Positions 16,035 to 25,357 of a stretch of DNA of 64,000 nt are shown piece by piece. The DNA lies in assembly GCA_035628135.1 (NCBI GenBank), contig DASPKM010000004.1, positions 124,001 through 188,000 on the forward strand, written 5' to 3'. Each line of letters begins with the position of its first letter. The first letter of the stretch is position 1. The stretch is from DASPKM01 sp035628135 (lineage in GTDB: Bacteria > Bacteroidota > Bacteroidia > Chitinophagales > Chitinophagaceae). Both the position numbers and the translations under genes were made by a program. Below the pieces are notes generated by a model that was given only the letters and a program-made list of their open reading frames with translations, did not search any database and had not been told where the DNA came from.

Positions 16035-17657
16035 TTAAAATCCCTTCTTCTCCAATTGAGGATACTTTATCCCTAATTGCTCCAGGTAAGTATTGAATTT
16101 AGAAGGATCGTAATAGTATTTCTTCAGTTCCGGGCGGTACTGCTCCATGATCTTTGTATTCAAATGAGTGGCCGGTTTTGTAGTTGCATCAACGAAAGGA
16201 ATATACTTTACGTCCTTGGTTTGCACGTTTCGGAAATAATCCCATGCATCTGCAATGATCTTTGGATTGGCCAACATGTCGATGATAGTGGCCGATAGAA
16301 CTTTTGCGCCTGCTACCACACCCTTGTGTGCAATGGGTGTGGCCATAGCAATGCCATCGGCCCAGTTGTGACCGGGCGTTCCAGGAATGTTGGAAGGGAA
16401 CCGCAGGTTAATAGTGGGCACGTTCCAGGCTATGTCTGCGATGTCATCGCTGCCGGAACCCCAGGAAAATTGAACGGGTCCATGTATGGAGTCGAGCTTC
16501 AGCGCGAGCCCGTCTATCGGATTGCCGCGGGAATCTTTTTTCGGTGCGTTCACCAGTTTTTGAACAGCCCGTGCCAGTTGCTGGTCAGCAGTATCCCAAA
16601 CAGGAAGGCCCACCAGCTTGATGTTCTTATAAGTGGCTTCGGCCAATGACCTGTTAAAATGCCCGGGCCACGCGGTTCCTAATAACCGGTGCGTGACCCT
16701 GGTACCGGTCATCTGCGCAACCGAAATAGCATATACGATGGCCTCATCGTACATAGATTTGATGTCTTCGTATGTTCGTTCCCGTAAGTAATACCAAACC
16801 GCCGCCTTTGAAGGGACCACATTCGGCTGATCGCCCCCATCGGTAATTACATAATGCGAACGTTGGGAAGGCTTCAGATGCTCACGCTTGTAGTTCCAGG
16901 CAACATTCATTAATTCCACCGCGTCCAATGCGCTCTTGCCGCGCCAGGGCGCCCCGGCGGAATGCGCCGAGCTTCCTTCGAACTTAAATTCAACAGATAC
17001 CAGTCCATTGTTGCCGGCATCGCCCCAGCTTACGCTCAGGTTACTGCTTACGTGCGTAAAAATGCAGGCATCCACATCTTTAAAATAACCATCGCGGATA
17101 TACCAGGCCTTGGTACCCACCAATTCTTCGGCAACACCCGGCCATATCATCAAGGTGCCCGAAATCTTTTCACGCTCCATGATCTTTTTTGCTTCAATGG
17201 CCGCAATAATCACGAGCGGTAAACCTGAATTGTGTCCTTCGCCATGCCCCGGAGCATCTTCTACAATGGGCTCTTTGTAAGCCACGCCTGGTTTTTGCGA
17301 AGCCTTCGGAATGCAGTCAATGTCGCTTCCCAATGCTATCAATGGTTTGCCACTTCCCCATTTCGCCAGCCAGGCAGTGGGAATGCCGCTGATACCCCTT
17401 TGAATCGTAAACCCATTTTTCTCCAGGATATTGGTCAGGTAAGCCGAGGTTTCGGTTTCATGAAAGCCGAGCTCAGAAAAACTGAACACCATGTCCACCA
17501 TTTCCTGGGCCATTTTATATTTCCCATCCACGGCCTTCATCACTTCCTGTTTCCAGGCATCAGCTTTGAATGCAGCTTCATTTTTTTTCTGGCTGTGCGC
17601 TGCAATGTAAAGGCATGTAAAGAATAATAACGGAAGGATTCTGCTGGAACAGATCAT
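16035..17657 (-). CDS. M20-family amidohydrolase (AbgB-like), exported
   Basis: 540 aa with a signal peptide (about 1-22, ending AAHSQ). It has the M20 dipeptidase/amidohydrolase fold: ALGSDIDCIP, GHGEGHNSG near 138 (metal ligands), WPGVAEELVG with the catalytic Glu pair, a lid domain containing GSSAHSAGAPWRGKSALDAVELMN, and a C-terminal GTPGHNWADGIAMATPIAHKG. Closest in layout to p-aminobenzoyl-glutamate hydrolase subunit B and related aminoacyl-amide hydrolases, which release an amine from an N-acyl amino acid. Export suggests peptide or amide scavenging in the periplasm. It follows the cyclase gene on the same strand after an 18-bp gap, so they may be co-transcribed. Confidence 0.9.
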   Translation of the reverse strand: MICSSRILPLLFFTCLYIAAHSQKKNEAAFKADAWKQEVMKAVDGKYKMAQEMVDMVFSFSELGFHETETSAYLTNILEKNGFTIQRGISGIPTAWLAKWGSGKPLIALGSDIDCIPKASQKPGVAYKEPIVEDAPGHGEGHNSGLPLVIIAAIEAKKIMEREKISGTLMIWPGVAEELVGTKAWYIRDGYFKDVDACIFTHVSSNLSVSWGDAGNNGLVSVEFKFEGSSAHSAGAPWRGKSALDAVELMNVAWNYKREHLKPSQRSHYVITDGGDQPNVVPSKAAVWYYLRERTYEDIKSMYDEAIVYAISVAQMTGTRVTHRLLGTAWPGHFNRSLAEATYKNIKLVGLPVWDTADQQLARAVQKLVNAPKKDSRGNPIDGLALKLDSIHGPVQFSWGSGSDDIADIAWNVPTINLRFPSNIPGTPGHNWADGIAMATPIAHKGVVAGAKVLSATIIDMLANPKIIADAWDYFRNVQTKDVKYIPFVDATTKPATHLNTKIMEQYRPELKKYYYDPSKFNTYLEQLGIKYPQLEKKGF

Positions 17658-17675
17658 GAAAATTATTTTTAGATG

Positions 17676-19709
17676 TTAAAGCCCTAGTTTTTTAATCAGT
17701 TGCTCATACCGCTCCGAGGCCAATTGCGGGAACATATCGCGTTGCACTTTCATATAAATCAATATCCCGTATTTTTCATCCATCAGCTTGTCAAAAATAT
17801 TGAAGCTCTCGTCTACCTCACCGATGTGGGATTTGATCATCGCTATCGCATATAGCTTATCGTTGTTGGGAGGACCGGCCTGCAACTCAGACAAAATTGC
17901 TTTTGCCTCCTCTATCCTTCCCTGCCGGCCGTACAGTGCTCCCATCATGCCCACCATTACCGGCCGCCTTCCGGAAAGCTCGATTGCTTTTTTCAATTCG
18001 GCCTCCGACTTATCATACTCTTTCTTTTGCATGTAAGTCATTGCCGCTGTAAAATGTCCTTCAGCATATTCGGGATCGAGTTCCATTGTTCGGGCAGTTT
18101 GCTCCAGCGATTTATCGAACTCTTCCCTGAAATAATAAATGCGGGCAAGCCCATTGCCTACGTTGGCTGCTAAGGGATCGAGCTCGTATGCCAGGTGCAT
18201 TTCTTTCAACGCCTCGTCCAATCGCCCGCTTACCGCGAGGAACAGTGCATACCATTCGTGGGCGGTAGCGTAGCCGGGCTTTAATTTAATCGCCTCTTGA
18301 AACTCTTTTTCCGCTCCCTTCCAATCCCAGTCTATCCTGAACTTGATATAACCCAGGGCTGCATGGGCCTCCGCCAGTGTTGAATCTATTTCCAACGCTT
18401 TCATCACCGCTGTCCTGGCCTTGCCTTCGGCGATGCTCCTGGGGATGTTGCCATATCCCGCGGCGCCAATGAGCGTATAAGCATAGGCCATGCTGGTATA
18501 AGGCAGTGCAAACTGTGGATCGGCCTTGATGGATTCTTCGAAATGCGTGAGCGCTTTATGGATTCCTTCGGACGTGCGCTGGTTCAAATAATGTTTTCCT
18601 ACGAGGTATTCCTGGAAGGCCACTGTATTATTGGTATTGCTTTTCTCCAATTGCCGCTGCTCCGCGGGAACGAGCCTGACCTTTAATTCACCGGCAATGC
18701 TCTTGGCAATTTCGCTTTGTATCGTAAAAATGTCCTTCAACTCGCGGTCGTAATCCATAGACCAGATGTGTTCCTGGCTGGCAACGTCTACCAATTGCAC
18801 GGTGATGCGGGCCTTATTTCCAATTTTTCTAACGCTGCCTTCCAATATGGTACCCACCATCAACTCACGGCCGATCTGCAGGATGTCTTTGTTGGTCGAC
18901 TTGTATTTCATGGTAGACGTGCGTGCAATCACGTTCAGCCCTCCGATCTTGGAAAGGCTCGATATGAGCTCTTCCGTCATGCCATCGGCAAAATATTCGT
19001 CCTGCACATTGTCGCTGATATTCTTTAAAGGCAATACGGCCATTCTTAACTTCGAATGTTCCGCGGCTTTTGCCTCATTCTTTCTTAGGAACAGGAGGTA
19101 TACGGCAGGCAATACCACCAGCAGTATAATCGCGCTGTACATGGCTATCTTTTGCCACGGAACTCTTTTTGACCTGGGCGAGCGCAGCTTTTGTGCCGCC
19201 CATGGTAGGGCAACGCAATATATTTCCATCGGCATGGAAATGTTCTTTAGCGTCTCCTCACCAATTTTTACTACGGGGTATGATACCTTGTTCCTGATCT
19301 GCCGGGCTACGTCTTCCGATACACAAATGCCGCCGGGTTGCGCCAATGGCTCCAGGCGGGCCGCGATATTCACACCGTCGCCGTGTACGTGCTTGTCCAT
19401 ATACACCACATCACCGATGTGCAGGCCAATGCGTAACAAAATATGCCTTTGCTTAGGTTGCGACGCATTGCGCTGGTTGAGCGTGGTTTGGATTTCAATG
19501 GCGCAGGTAGCCGCTTCCACGGCGCTGTTGAATTCAACGAAAAATGAGTCGCCGGCCGTTTCTATTTCCCGTCCCTCATGTTTCGCAAAGAATGGCCTGA
19601 GTATGGTCCGGTGTTCTGCCAGCAGTTCCAGTGCCAGCTCTTCGTTTTCCTGGGTGAGCGCACTGTAACCGACCATGTCGGTAAACATTATGGCAGATAA
19701 GCGTCTCAT
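17676..19709 (-). CDS. Class III adenylate cyclase domain protein with TPR repeats
   Basis: 677 aa. Residues 1-165 are a class III nucleotidyl cyclase domain: IMFTDMVGYS with metal Asp11, ETAGDSFF with Asp54, and GDGVNIAARLE. A single membrane helix lies at about 188-208. Residues about 220-345 match the TolB/FlgO-like domain often found between cyclase and TPR parts (LRMAVLPLKNISD, YFADGMTEELISSLSKI, TSTMKYKS, GSVRKIGNKARITVQLVD). The remaining 330 residues are tetratricopeptide repeats. The cyclase domain is in the cytoplasm and the TPR part outside the inner membrane. It probably makes cAMP (or another cyclic nucleotide) in response to an unknown signal. Divergent from the small gene at 19816. 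Confidence 0.9.
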   Translation of the reverse strand: MRRLSAIMFTDMVGYSALTQENEELALELLAEHRTILRPFFAKHEGREIETAGDSFFVEFNSAVEAATCAIEIQTTLNQRNASQPKQRHILLRIGLHIGDVVYMDKHVHGDGVNIAARLEPLAQPGGICVSEDVARQIRNKVSYPVVKIGEETLKNISMPMEIYCVALPWAAQKLRSPRSKRVPWQKIAMYSAIILLVVLPAVYLLFLRKNEAKAAEHSKLRMAVLPLKNISDNVQDEYFADGMTEELISSLSKIGGLNVIARTSTMKYKSTNKDILQIGRELMVGTILEGSVRKIGNKARITVQLVDVASQEHIWSMDYDRELKDIFTIQSEIAKSIAGELKVRLVPAEQRQLEKSNTNNTVAFQEYLVGKHYLNQRTSEGIHKALTHFEESIKADPQFALPYTSMAYAYTLIGAAGYGNIPRSIAEGKARTAVMKALEIDSTLAEAHAALGYIKFRIDWDWKGAEKEFQEAIKLKPGYATAHEWYALFLAVSGRLDEALKEMHLAYELDPLAANVGNGLARIYYFREEFDKSLEQTARTMELDPEYAEGHFTAAMTYMQKKEYDKSEAELKKAIELSGRRPVMVGMMGALYGRQGRIEEAKAILSELQAGPPNNDKLYAIAMIKSHIGEVDESFNIFDKLMDEKYGILIYMKVQRDMFPQLASERYEQLIKKLGL

Positions 19710-19815
19710 TCAGTGTGTTTGGTTGTTTCAAAATAAGCCATTCCCGCGAAAAACAGGGGGAAATTTGTCCGGCACCTGCATTTCACGTAACTTTTTACAG
19801 ATTAAAATTTTGAAA

Positions 19816-20097
19816 ATGGCAACCAAACAAACAACCGGCGCCAGCAGTCTCAATGAAACAATGAGCCAGGTGCGCGAAGAAGGAAGAGCAGGCATTCAAA
19901 GCTTTTTGGAGCAAAATCCCAATCAGCTAGCCGAGCTCTATAACAGCAATCCGCTGTTGCTGGCGGAACTGCTTGCACGCGCATCAGAAGACATAGTTGG
20001 TGAAAAGATGACTTCAGATGAAATGAAGGCGTTCTCGGTTACTTTTTCACGTTTGCCGGCCTTATCCTCCAAGCTATTATCGGGCATGGGCGCATAG
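19816..20097 (+). CDS. Small soluble protein of unknown function
   Basis: 93 aa from the ATG at 19816; the frame is open upstream to 19675, but that part overlaps the divergent cyclase gene and was rejected. The sequence is polar and helical, with no signal peptide or Cys, and contains GIQSFLEQNPNQLAELYNSN and LLAELLARASEDIVGEKM. I do not recognise a family. It precedes the PaaK-like gene by 58 bp on the same strand, but that gene may have its own promoter. Confidence 0.6.
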   Translation: MATKQTTGASSLNETMSQVREEGRAGIQSFLEQNPNQLAELYNSNPLLLAELLARASEDIVGEKMTSDEMKAFSVTFSRLPALSSKLLSGMGA

Positions 20098-20123
20098 CGC
20101 AACATACCACGACCGTTAAACCT

Positions 20124-20131
20124 TAGCTTTG
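20124..20131 (+). promoter_or_regulatory. -7 element upstream of the PaaK-like gene
   Basis: TAGCTTTG fits TAnnTTTG. It lies 24 nt before the ATG at 20156 and overlaps the TTG at 20129, which argues that the ATG is the true start. No -33 TTG is seen at the right spacing. Confidence 0.45.
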
Positions 20132-20155
20132 AACAGGACGAGCACCGACAACCCG

Positions 20156-21610
20156 ATGGTGTCGCTTGCACAGCATATTCTTTCGGGTCTTCCACATCGA
20201 TTTACAAAGGATGATGTAAGGCCGGAACGACTTGCCTGTTTGTTCATGATCGACACCATGATAAGACCTTTTTTGCCAGCATTCAGGCAAACCATTGCCG
20301 GTAAGCTGCTGGATTATACCATTGCGTGTGCCCTCCAATCATCGCCATGGTACCAGGAAAGCTATGGCAGGCAAGGCTTTGATGTGCATAAAATATTTAC
20401 GCTGCAGGAACTTGCGCAGCTTCCTGTTATTGACAGAAGCGTGTTGGAACATGAAGGTCATCGGCTCCGCGCTTCCACATTGAATTTCGGCTCGGCGGCA
20501 TTTACTACGGGCACCACTTCACTAAGACCGCTCATCGTAGACAATTCAATAGAGGAACACCAGTTTGTGCGCGAGTTTTTTAGCATCATGCGGCAAGGAC
20601 AATCGTCTGCCGGGCGCATTGGTTTAAATCTCACCAATACTTATCATGGCCAGTTGGTAGACATCCCCACGGCTTTCCGCCGCATACCGGTATCGGCCAA
20701 TACGCTCAGCGGTTTGCGCACTGCACAGGCCCTGCTGCAGCGAGACTACTCGACGGCTGGCGGGCGACAACGTGTTTCCGCTATAGGCGGTCCATTGATT
20801 GCACTGTTGCGATTGACCGCCTTCCTCGAAGCAGAACAATCCCGCGCATCGATGCCTGCCATCGATTTTATTCAATCTACCAGTGAATACCTTACACCAG
20901 CGGCGCAGCAGTCATTGAAAAATTTCTGGAACTGCCCGGTCGAAGACCGGTATGGGCTAAGCGAGATCATCATTGGCGCCTGGAGGTGCAGTGCCTGCGG
21001 CCATCATCATTTCGAATCTTATGGTATTGCCGAAGTGGTGGGCATGAAGGATCATATACCCATTACCGAAGGGAGGGGCCGCCTGTTGCTCACGGGGTTC
21101 GCGCCGTTCATGCAAATGACCCCTTTGATCCGTTACCTTACCGGCGACGGCATTGAAATTGTTCCCACGCCCTGCGAAACCGGTGAGCAGTCGTTCCGCT
21201 TACTCGGACGCCTCCGGAACTCGCTGGTATATAAAGGAAAACTATTGTTAGGAGAATACGAAGTAATGGATATCCTGGACGGAGAGCCCGATGTCTTCCG
21301 TCATAAAATGTACAGGTACCTCCCGGACTATTTGCAGGAAGTCGGATCTCCCCCGCAGTTTCAATTATCGATAGATGAGAACGGACTGCCATTGTTAACC
21401 ATACAGCTGCGTTATGATCCCCAGGCGTCCGATCCAATATTGAAAAACCTGCAGCAACGCATTGCCACTGCATTGGCAGCTAAGGGTCTTCATGCTTTTA
21501 TACAAGATCCCGGCGAACCTGTATCGCCTTTGCTCGCGGATATGCGCGGGATGGTCCAACCTGTGCGTGTTCAATTCATCCGGGGGTCGGATGAAGTTGT
21601 GATGTTTTGA
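20156..21610 (+). CDS. PaaK/CapK-like adenylate-forming enzyme
   Basis: 484 aa from the ATG at 20156; a TTG at 20129 would add nine residues. It matches the phenylacetate-CoA ligase-like branch of the ANL superfamily: FTTGTTSLRP (ATP-binding P-loop), VEDRYGLSEIIIGA, a CSACGHHHFESYGIAEVV region typical of CapK/PaaK proteins with potential metal ligands, GRGRLLLTGF, and IRYLTGDGIEI followed by LLGRLRNSLVYKGKLL in the hinge and C-terminal lobe. It should activate a carboxylic acid as an acyl-adenylate and probably transfer it to CoA or another thiol. No paa catabolic genes or capsule genes are nearby, so the substrate is open. Confidence 0.8.
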   Translation: MVSLAQHILSGLPHRFTKDDVRPERLACLFMIDTMIRPFLPAFRQTIAGKLLDYTIACALQSSPWYQESYGRQGFDVHKIFTLQELAQLPVIDRSVLEHEGHRLRASTLNFGSAAFTTGTTSLRPLIVDNSIEEHQFVREFFSIMRQGQSSAGRIGLNLTNTYHGQLVDIPTAFRRIPVSANTLSGLRTAQALLQRDYSTAGGRQRVSAIGGPLIALLRLTAFLEAEQSRASMPAIDFIQSTSEYLTPAAQQSLKNFWNCPVEDRYGLSEIIIGAWRCSACGHHHFESYGIAEVVGMKDHIPITEGRGRLLLTGFAPFMQMTPLIRYLTGDGIEIVPTPCETGEQSFRLLGRLRNSLVYKGKLLLGEYEVMDILDGEPDVFRHKMYRYLPDYLQEVGSPPQFQLSIDENGLPLLTIQLRYDPQASDPILKNLQQRIATALAAKGLHAFIQDPGEPVSPLLADMRGMVQPVRVQFIRGSDEVVMF

Positions 21611-21653
21611 GTATAAATTTCCTTAATTTAATATCTCCTAAAATTGCTTTGCC

Positions 21654-23792
21654 ATGACGAATTTTGATACCGCCCACGTTAAAAACATTGTGCTGCTTGG
21701 CCATGCCGGCAGCGGAAAAACAACGCTTGCTGAATGCATGTTATTCGAAGCCGGCCTCATTACCAGGCGAGGCAGCATTGAAGAAAGAAATACCGTTGGT
21801 GATTTCTATGAGCTGGAGCAGGAACGAGGCAACAGTATTTTTTCCAAGCTCCTGCATACGCAATGGCGTGGCTACAAGATCAATATCATTGATACGCCCG
21901 GTTATGATGATTTTGTAGGTGAAGTAGTGTCCGCACTCCGCGTGGCAGATACCGGCGTTATGCTCCTGAACGCCAGCTTCGGCGTAGAAGTAGGCTCCGA
22001 CCTTATCTGGGAGTACACAGAAAAATTCCGCACGCCTATGATCTTTGCGGTCAATAAGATCGACCAGGATAAGGCCGATTTCGACAGAACTGTTGCACAG
22101 GCCAAGGAACACTTCGGCCGCAACGTAGTGGTAGTGCAGTATCCCCTGAACCAGGGACTTGAATTCGATTCCATTATCGACGTGCTGCGCATGACCATGT
22201 ATAAATTCCCAGCCGCCGGCGGTAAACCCACCAAGCTGCCGATACCGGATGAAGAGCGCGAAAAAGCAGACCGCCTGCATAAAGAGCTCATCGAGGCCAT
22301 TGCCGAGAACGATGAAGGGCTGATGGAAAAATATTTCGATAAAGGAGAGCTGGATGAAGATGAAATGAAGATCGGTTTAAAAAAAGCCATGATCAACCAC
22401 GACCTCTTCCCGCTCTTTTGCATTTCCGCCAAAAAGAACATGGGCAGCGGCAGGTTGATGGGCTTCATCGACAATGTTGCGCCCAGCGCCAATGAAATGC
22501 CGCCGCAGATGACCCAATCGGGCGACAAGCTGGTATGCGATTCGAATGGCCCGGCCTGCATCTTCATCTACAAAACCATTTCAGAGCCGCATATCGGTGA
22601 AACATCGTATTTCAAAGTGTATTCCGGTACCGTGAAATCAGGAATGGAGCTGGTGAACGAATCCAATGGCGTCACAGAAAAGATCAACCAATTGTACGTG
22701 GTAGAGGGAGAAAAGAGAACGGCAGTGCACGAACTGTTCGCGGGTGATATTGGCGCCACCATCAAGCTGAAACATACACACGTTAATAATACATTGCATG
22801 TAAGGGGAAAGAACTATGAGCTGGCCCCTATTGAATTCCCCTCGCCGCTGATGACCGTTTGTGTGGAGCCATTACAAAAGGGTGACGAAGAAAAACTTTC
22901 GATGGCACTGCACCAGGTGGCGGAGGAAGATCCCACCGTTAACATTGAAGTATCGCCAGAATTGAAACAAACATTGATACACTGCCAGGGCGAGCTGCAC
23001 CTGGCGGTTATAAAATGGAAGCTGGAGCATATTGCCAAGAACCTGCACGTGAAGTTCGGCAAGCCCCGCATTCCATACCGCGAAACCATCCGCAAATCGG
23101 TTCAATCCAACTACCGGCATAAAAAACAATCCGGCGGCGCGGGCCAGTTCGGAGAAGTGTATTTGCAGGTAGAGCCGTATTACGAAGGCATGCCCGACCC
23201 GAAAGGCATGAGCGTAAGAGGACGCGAAGAATACAAACTGGATTGGGGTGGAAAGCTGGTATTCCTCAATTGCATCGTTGGCGGCGCTATAGACCAGCGC
23301 TTCCTTCCATCGATCTTAAAAGGCATCATGGAAAAAATGCACGAAGGGCCACTCACAGGCTCGTACGTGCGCGATGTTCGGGTATGCGTGTACGATGGGA
23401 AAATGCATCCTGTGGATTCAAACGATATATCGTTCAAGATTGCGGGCCTCATGGCCTTTAAGCAAGCCTTTCAACAGGCCGACCCGCAAATACTGGAGCC
23501 GATTTACAGGCTCACGGTCCTTTGTCCTGATGACCTTACCGGCAATGTGATCAGCGACCTGCAGGCACGCCGCGCTGTATTGGAAGGCATGGATACCGAA
23601 GGACATTTTACGAAAGTATCGGCTAAGATCCCGCTTTCTGAAATGCAGGATTATTCGTCCACGCTTCGTTCCATTACGCAAGGCAGGGCCAAGTTCAGGA
23701 TGAACTTTGCAGAATATGCGCCGGTTTCATTCGACGTACAGCGCAAGCTGATAGATGATTATCATAAGACCGCGAAAGAAGAACTTGTTTAA
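21654..23792 (+). CDS. Elongation factor G paralog (EF-G2-like), catalytic His missing
   Basis: 712 aa, full EF-G length with domains I to V. G1 is GHAGSGKTT (16-24), switch I is QERGNSIF (57-63) where canonical EF-G has ERGITI, G3 is DTPGY (80-84), and G4 is VNKID. In translational GTPases the residue after DTPG is the catalytic His; here it is Tyr84. Domain IV with GGAGQFGEVYLQVEP and the C-terminal part are intact. From memory, Bacteroides EF-G2 has the same G-domain pattern and was reported to translocate without GTP hydrolysis, so this is probably its ortholog rather than the housekeeping fusA, which would lie with rpsL/rpsG. It is likely used in slow growth or starvation; that is inference. 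Confidence 0.9.
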   Translation: MTNFDTAHVKNIVLLGHAGSGKTTLAECMLFEAGLITRRGSIEERNTVGDFYELEQERGNSIFSKLLHTQWRGYKINIIDTPGYDDFVGEVVSALRVADTGVMLLNASFGVEVGSDLIWEYTEKFRTPMIFAVNKIDQDKADFDRTVAQAKEHFGRNVVVVQYPLNQGLEFDSIIDVLRMTMYKFPAAGGKPTKLPIPDEEREKADRLHKELIEAIAENDEGLMEKYFDKGELDEDEMKIGLKKAMINHDLFPLFCISAKKNMGSGRLMGFIDNVAPSANEMPPQMTQSGDKLVCDSNGPACIFIYKTISEPHIGETSYFKVYSGTVKSGMELVNESNGVTEKINQLYVVEGEKRTAVHELFAGDIGATIKLKHTHVNNTLHVRGKNYELAPIEFPSPLMTVCVEPLQKGDEEKLSMALHQVAEEDPTVNIEVSPELKQTLIHCQGELHLAVIKWKLEHIAKNLHVKFGKPRIPYRETIRKSVQSNYRHKKQSGGAGQFGEVYLQVEPYYEGMPDPKGMSVRGREEYKLDWGGKLVFLNCIVGGAIDQRFLPSILKGIMEKMHEGPLTGSYVRDVRVCVYDGKMHPVDSNDISFKIAGLMAFKQAFQQADPQILEPIYRLTVLCPDDLTGNVISDLQARRAVLEGMDTEGHFTKVSAKIPLSEMQDYSSTLRSITQGRAKFRMNFAEYAPVSFDVQRKLIDDYHKTAKEELV

Positions 23793-23857
23793 TTGACCAG
23801 CCGAAAATAGCCATAGGGGCATTCGGTCGTCAATGGTCATCGCCAGTAAAACTCCCT

Positions 23858-23865
23858 TACATTTG
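23858..23865 (+). promoter_or_regulatory. -7 element upstream of ung
   Basis: TACATTTG matches TAnnTTTG exactly and lies 47 nt before the ung ATG at 23913. No TTG is found at 17-23 nt upstream. Confidence 0.45.
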
Positions 23866-23912
23866 CGAACCCTTTCAAACAACAGTTGGAACGGGGCAAA
23901 CAGCCAATTGAC

Positions 23913-24584
23913 ATGGATGTAAAGATCGAAGCAAGCTGGAAGGAAGTTTTAAAGGACGAGTTCAACAAAGATTATTTTCAACAGGTTGCCGCGCATTTAA
24001 AAATGGAAAAGGCCGCGGGCAAAACCATCTATCCGCCCGGCAGCCTTATCTTTCATGCATTCGAGGCAACTCCTTTTCACAATGTAAAAGTAGTGTTGCT
24101 GGGACAAGACCCCTATCATGGTCCCGGCCAGGCGCATGGACTCGCATTTTCCGTTCAGCCCGGCATAAAGCCTCCGCCTTCGCTAGTGAATATTTTCAAT
24201 GAAATGAATAAAGACCTCGGCCTGCCCATTCCAACGCATGGTTACCTGGAATCGTGGGCACGCCAGGGTGTGTTCCTGTTAAATGCCTCACTCACGGTGC
24301 GCGCAGGCGAACCGCTTAGCCATAGCAAAACAGGATGGCATGAATTTACCGACAGGGTGATCCAAAAAATTTCAGACCAGAAAAAAAATGTCGTGTTCCT
24401 GTTGTGGGGAAGGTCAGCACAGGACAAACAGGCATTGATAGACGAAACCAAACACCTGGTGCTGAAAGCCGCGCACCCCTCGCCTTTCAGCGCGGACAAA
24501 GGATTTTTTGGATGCAGGCATTTTTCTAAAACAAATGAATACCTGGTAAAGAACGGTATCGACCCCGTTGATTGGAAACTGTAA
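23913..24584 (+). CDS. ung: Uracil-DNA glycosylase
   Basis: 223 aa from the ATG at 23913; the TTG at 23886 would give an odd basic extension. Family 1 UDG removing uracil from DNA in base-excision repair. The catalytic motif GQDPYHGPGQAHGLAFSV contains Asp66, and the second active-site motif HPSPFSADKGFFGCRHFSKTN contains His188 and the DNA-intercalation loop. Length is normal. Its TAA overlaps the ATG of plsC by one base (TAATG), so the two are co-translated, though functionally unrelated. Confidence 0.97.
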   Translation: MDVKIEASWKEVLKDEFNKDYFQQVAAHLKMEKAAGKTIYPPGSLIFHAFEATPFHNVKVVLLGQDPYHGPGQAHGLAFSVQPGIKPPPSLVNIFNEMNKDLGLPIPTHGYLESWARQGVFLLNASLTVRAGEPLSHSKTGWHEFTDRVIQKISDQKKNVVFLLWGRSAQDKQALIDETKHLVLKAAHPSPFSADKGFFGCRHFSKTNEYLVKNGIDPVDWKL

Positions 24585-25357
24585 TGTTTATGAACCTGTT
24601 TAAAAATATCTTCGGAAGGATATGGGCTGTTTGGGGAATGCTGTTGTTCATTGCCACGCTCCTGATCGTTCTCATTCCTTTTTTATTGACCGGATCCCTG
24701 CCCGAGCCCCGTAGAACAGCAGCATTCAGAAGAATATCAAAAGTTTGGATGACGGTTTATCTCCACCTTATCGGCTGCCCGGTACGTGTGAAAGGCGCTT
24801 CGAATTTCAAAAAGGGGCAAGCGTATGTTGTGGTATGCAATCACAATTCATTAATGGACGTTCCCCTGTCCACGCCATTTATTCCAGGGCCTAATAAAAC
24901 CATTGCCAAAATCGAAATGGCTAAAATACCGCTGTTCGGGTTGGTATATAAGCGTGGGTCCGTGCTGGTTGACCGCAAAAGCGACGAAAGCAGGCGAAAG
25001 AGTTTGGAAGACATGAAAGCGGTACTGGCGCAGGGCATGCACATGTGCATTTACCCCGAGGGCACGCGCAACAAAACGGGCCAACCACTTAAATCGTTTT
25101 ATGAAGGCGCATTCAAGCTTGCCTCCGATACAGCCACTCCCATTATACCCGCGCTTATTTTTAATACGGGCAAAGTGCTTCCCAACAACAAATCATTTTT
25201 CCTGTGGCCGCATGCCCTTTCCATTCATTTCCTGGAGCCCGTGATGGTGAGGCGGGGCGAGGATGCCAGTGCACTGAAGGATAAACTGTACACGATAATG
25301 TGGGATTATTTGGTGAAAAGTAAAAAGCAAAAAGGTGAAAAATTAAACGGTGCTTAA
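24584..25357 (+). CDS. plsC: 1-acyl-sn-glycerol-3-phosphate acyltransferase
   Basis: 257 aa from the ATG that overlaps the ung stop. An N-terminal membrane helix at about 13-36 precedes the acyltransferase domain with NHNSLMD (H87-X4-D92), VLVDRKS and IYPEGTRN (about 156-163). It acylates lysophosphatidic acid to phosphatidic acid at the inner membrane. The C-terminal end (KSKKQKGEKLNGA) is basic and encoded by A-rich short repeats that form the left arm of an imperfect palindrome at 25313-25390, so the tail length may vary between strains. Convergent with the LptD-like gene. Confidence 0.93.
   Translation: MFMNLFKNIFGRIWAVWGMLLFIATLLIVLIPFLLTGSLPEPRRTAAFRRISKVWMTVYLHLIGCPVRVKGASNFKKGQAYVVVCNHNSLMDVPLSTPFIPGPNKTIAKIEMAKIPLFGLVYKRGSVLVDRKSDESRRKSLEDMKAVLAQGMHMCIYPEGTRNKTGQPLKSFYEGAFKLASDTATPIIPALIFNTGKVLPNNKSFFLWPHALSIHFLEPVMVRRGEDASALKDKLYTIMWDYLVKSKKQKGEKLNGA

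Noticed and set aside
18766..19668. A 300-codon plus-strand frame inside the cyclase-TPR gene
   Set aside because: Low-complexity Ser/Cys-rich translation typical of an antisense frame; the minus-strand protein has intact cyclase motifs.
21902..22567. A 221-codon minus frame opposite the EF-G paralog
   Set aside because: Ser-rich antisense translation; the EF-G frame contains all G-domain motifs.
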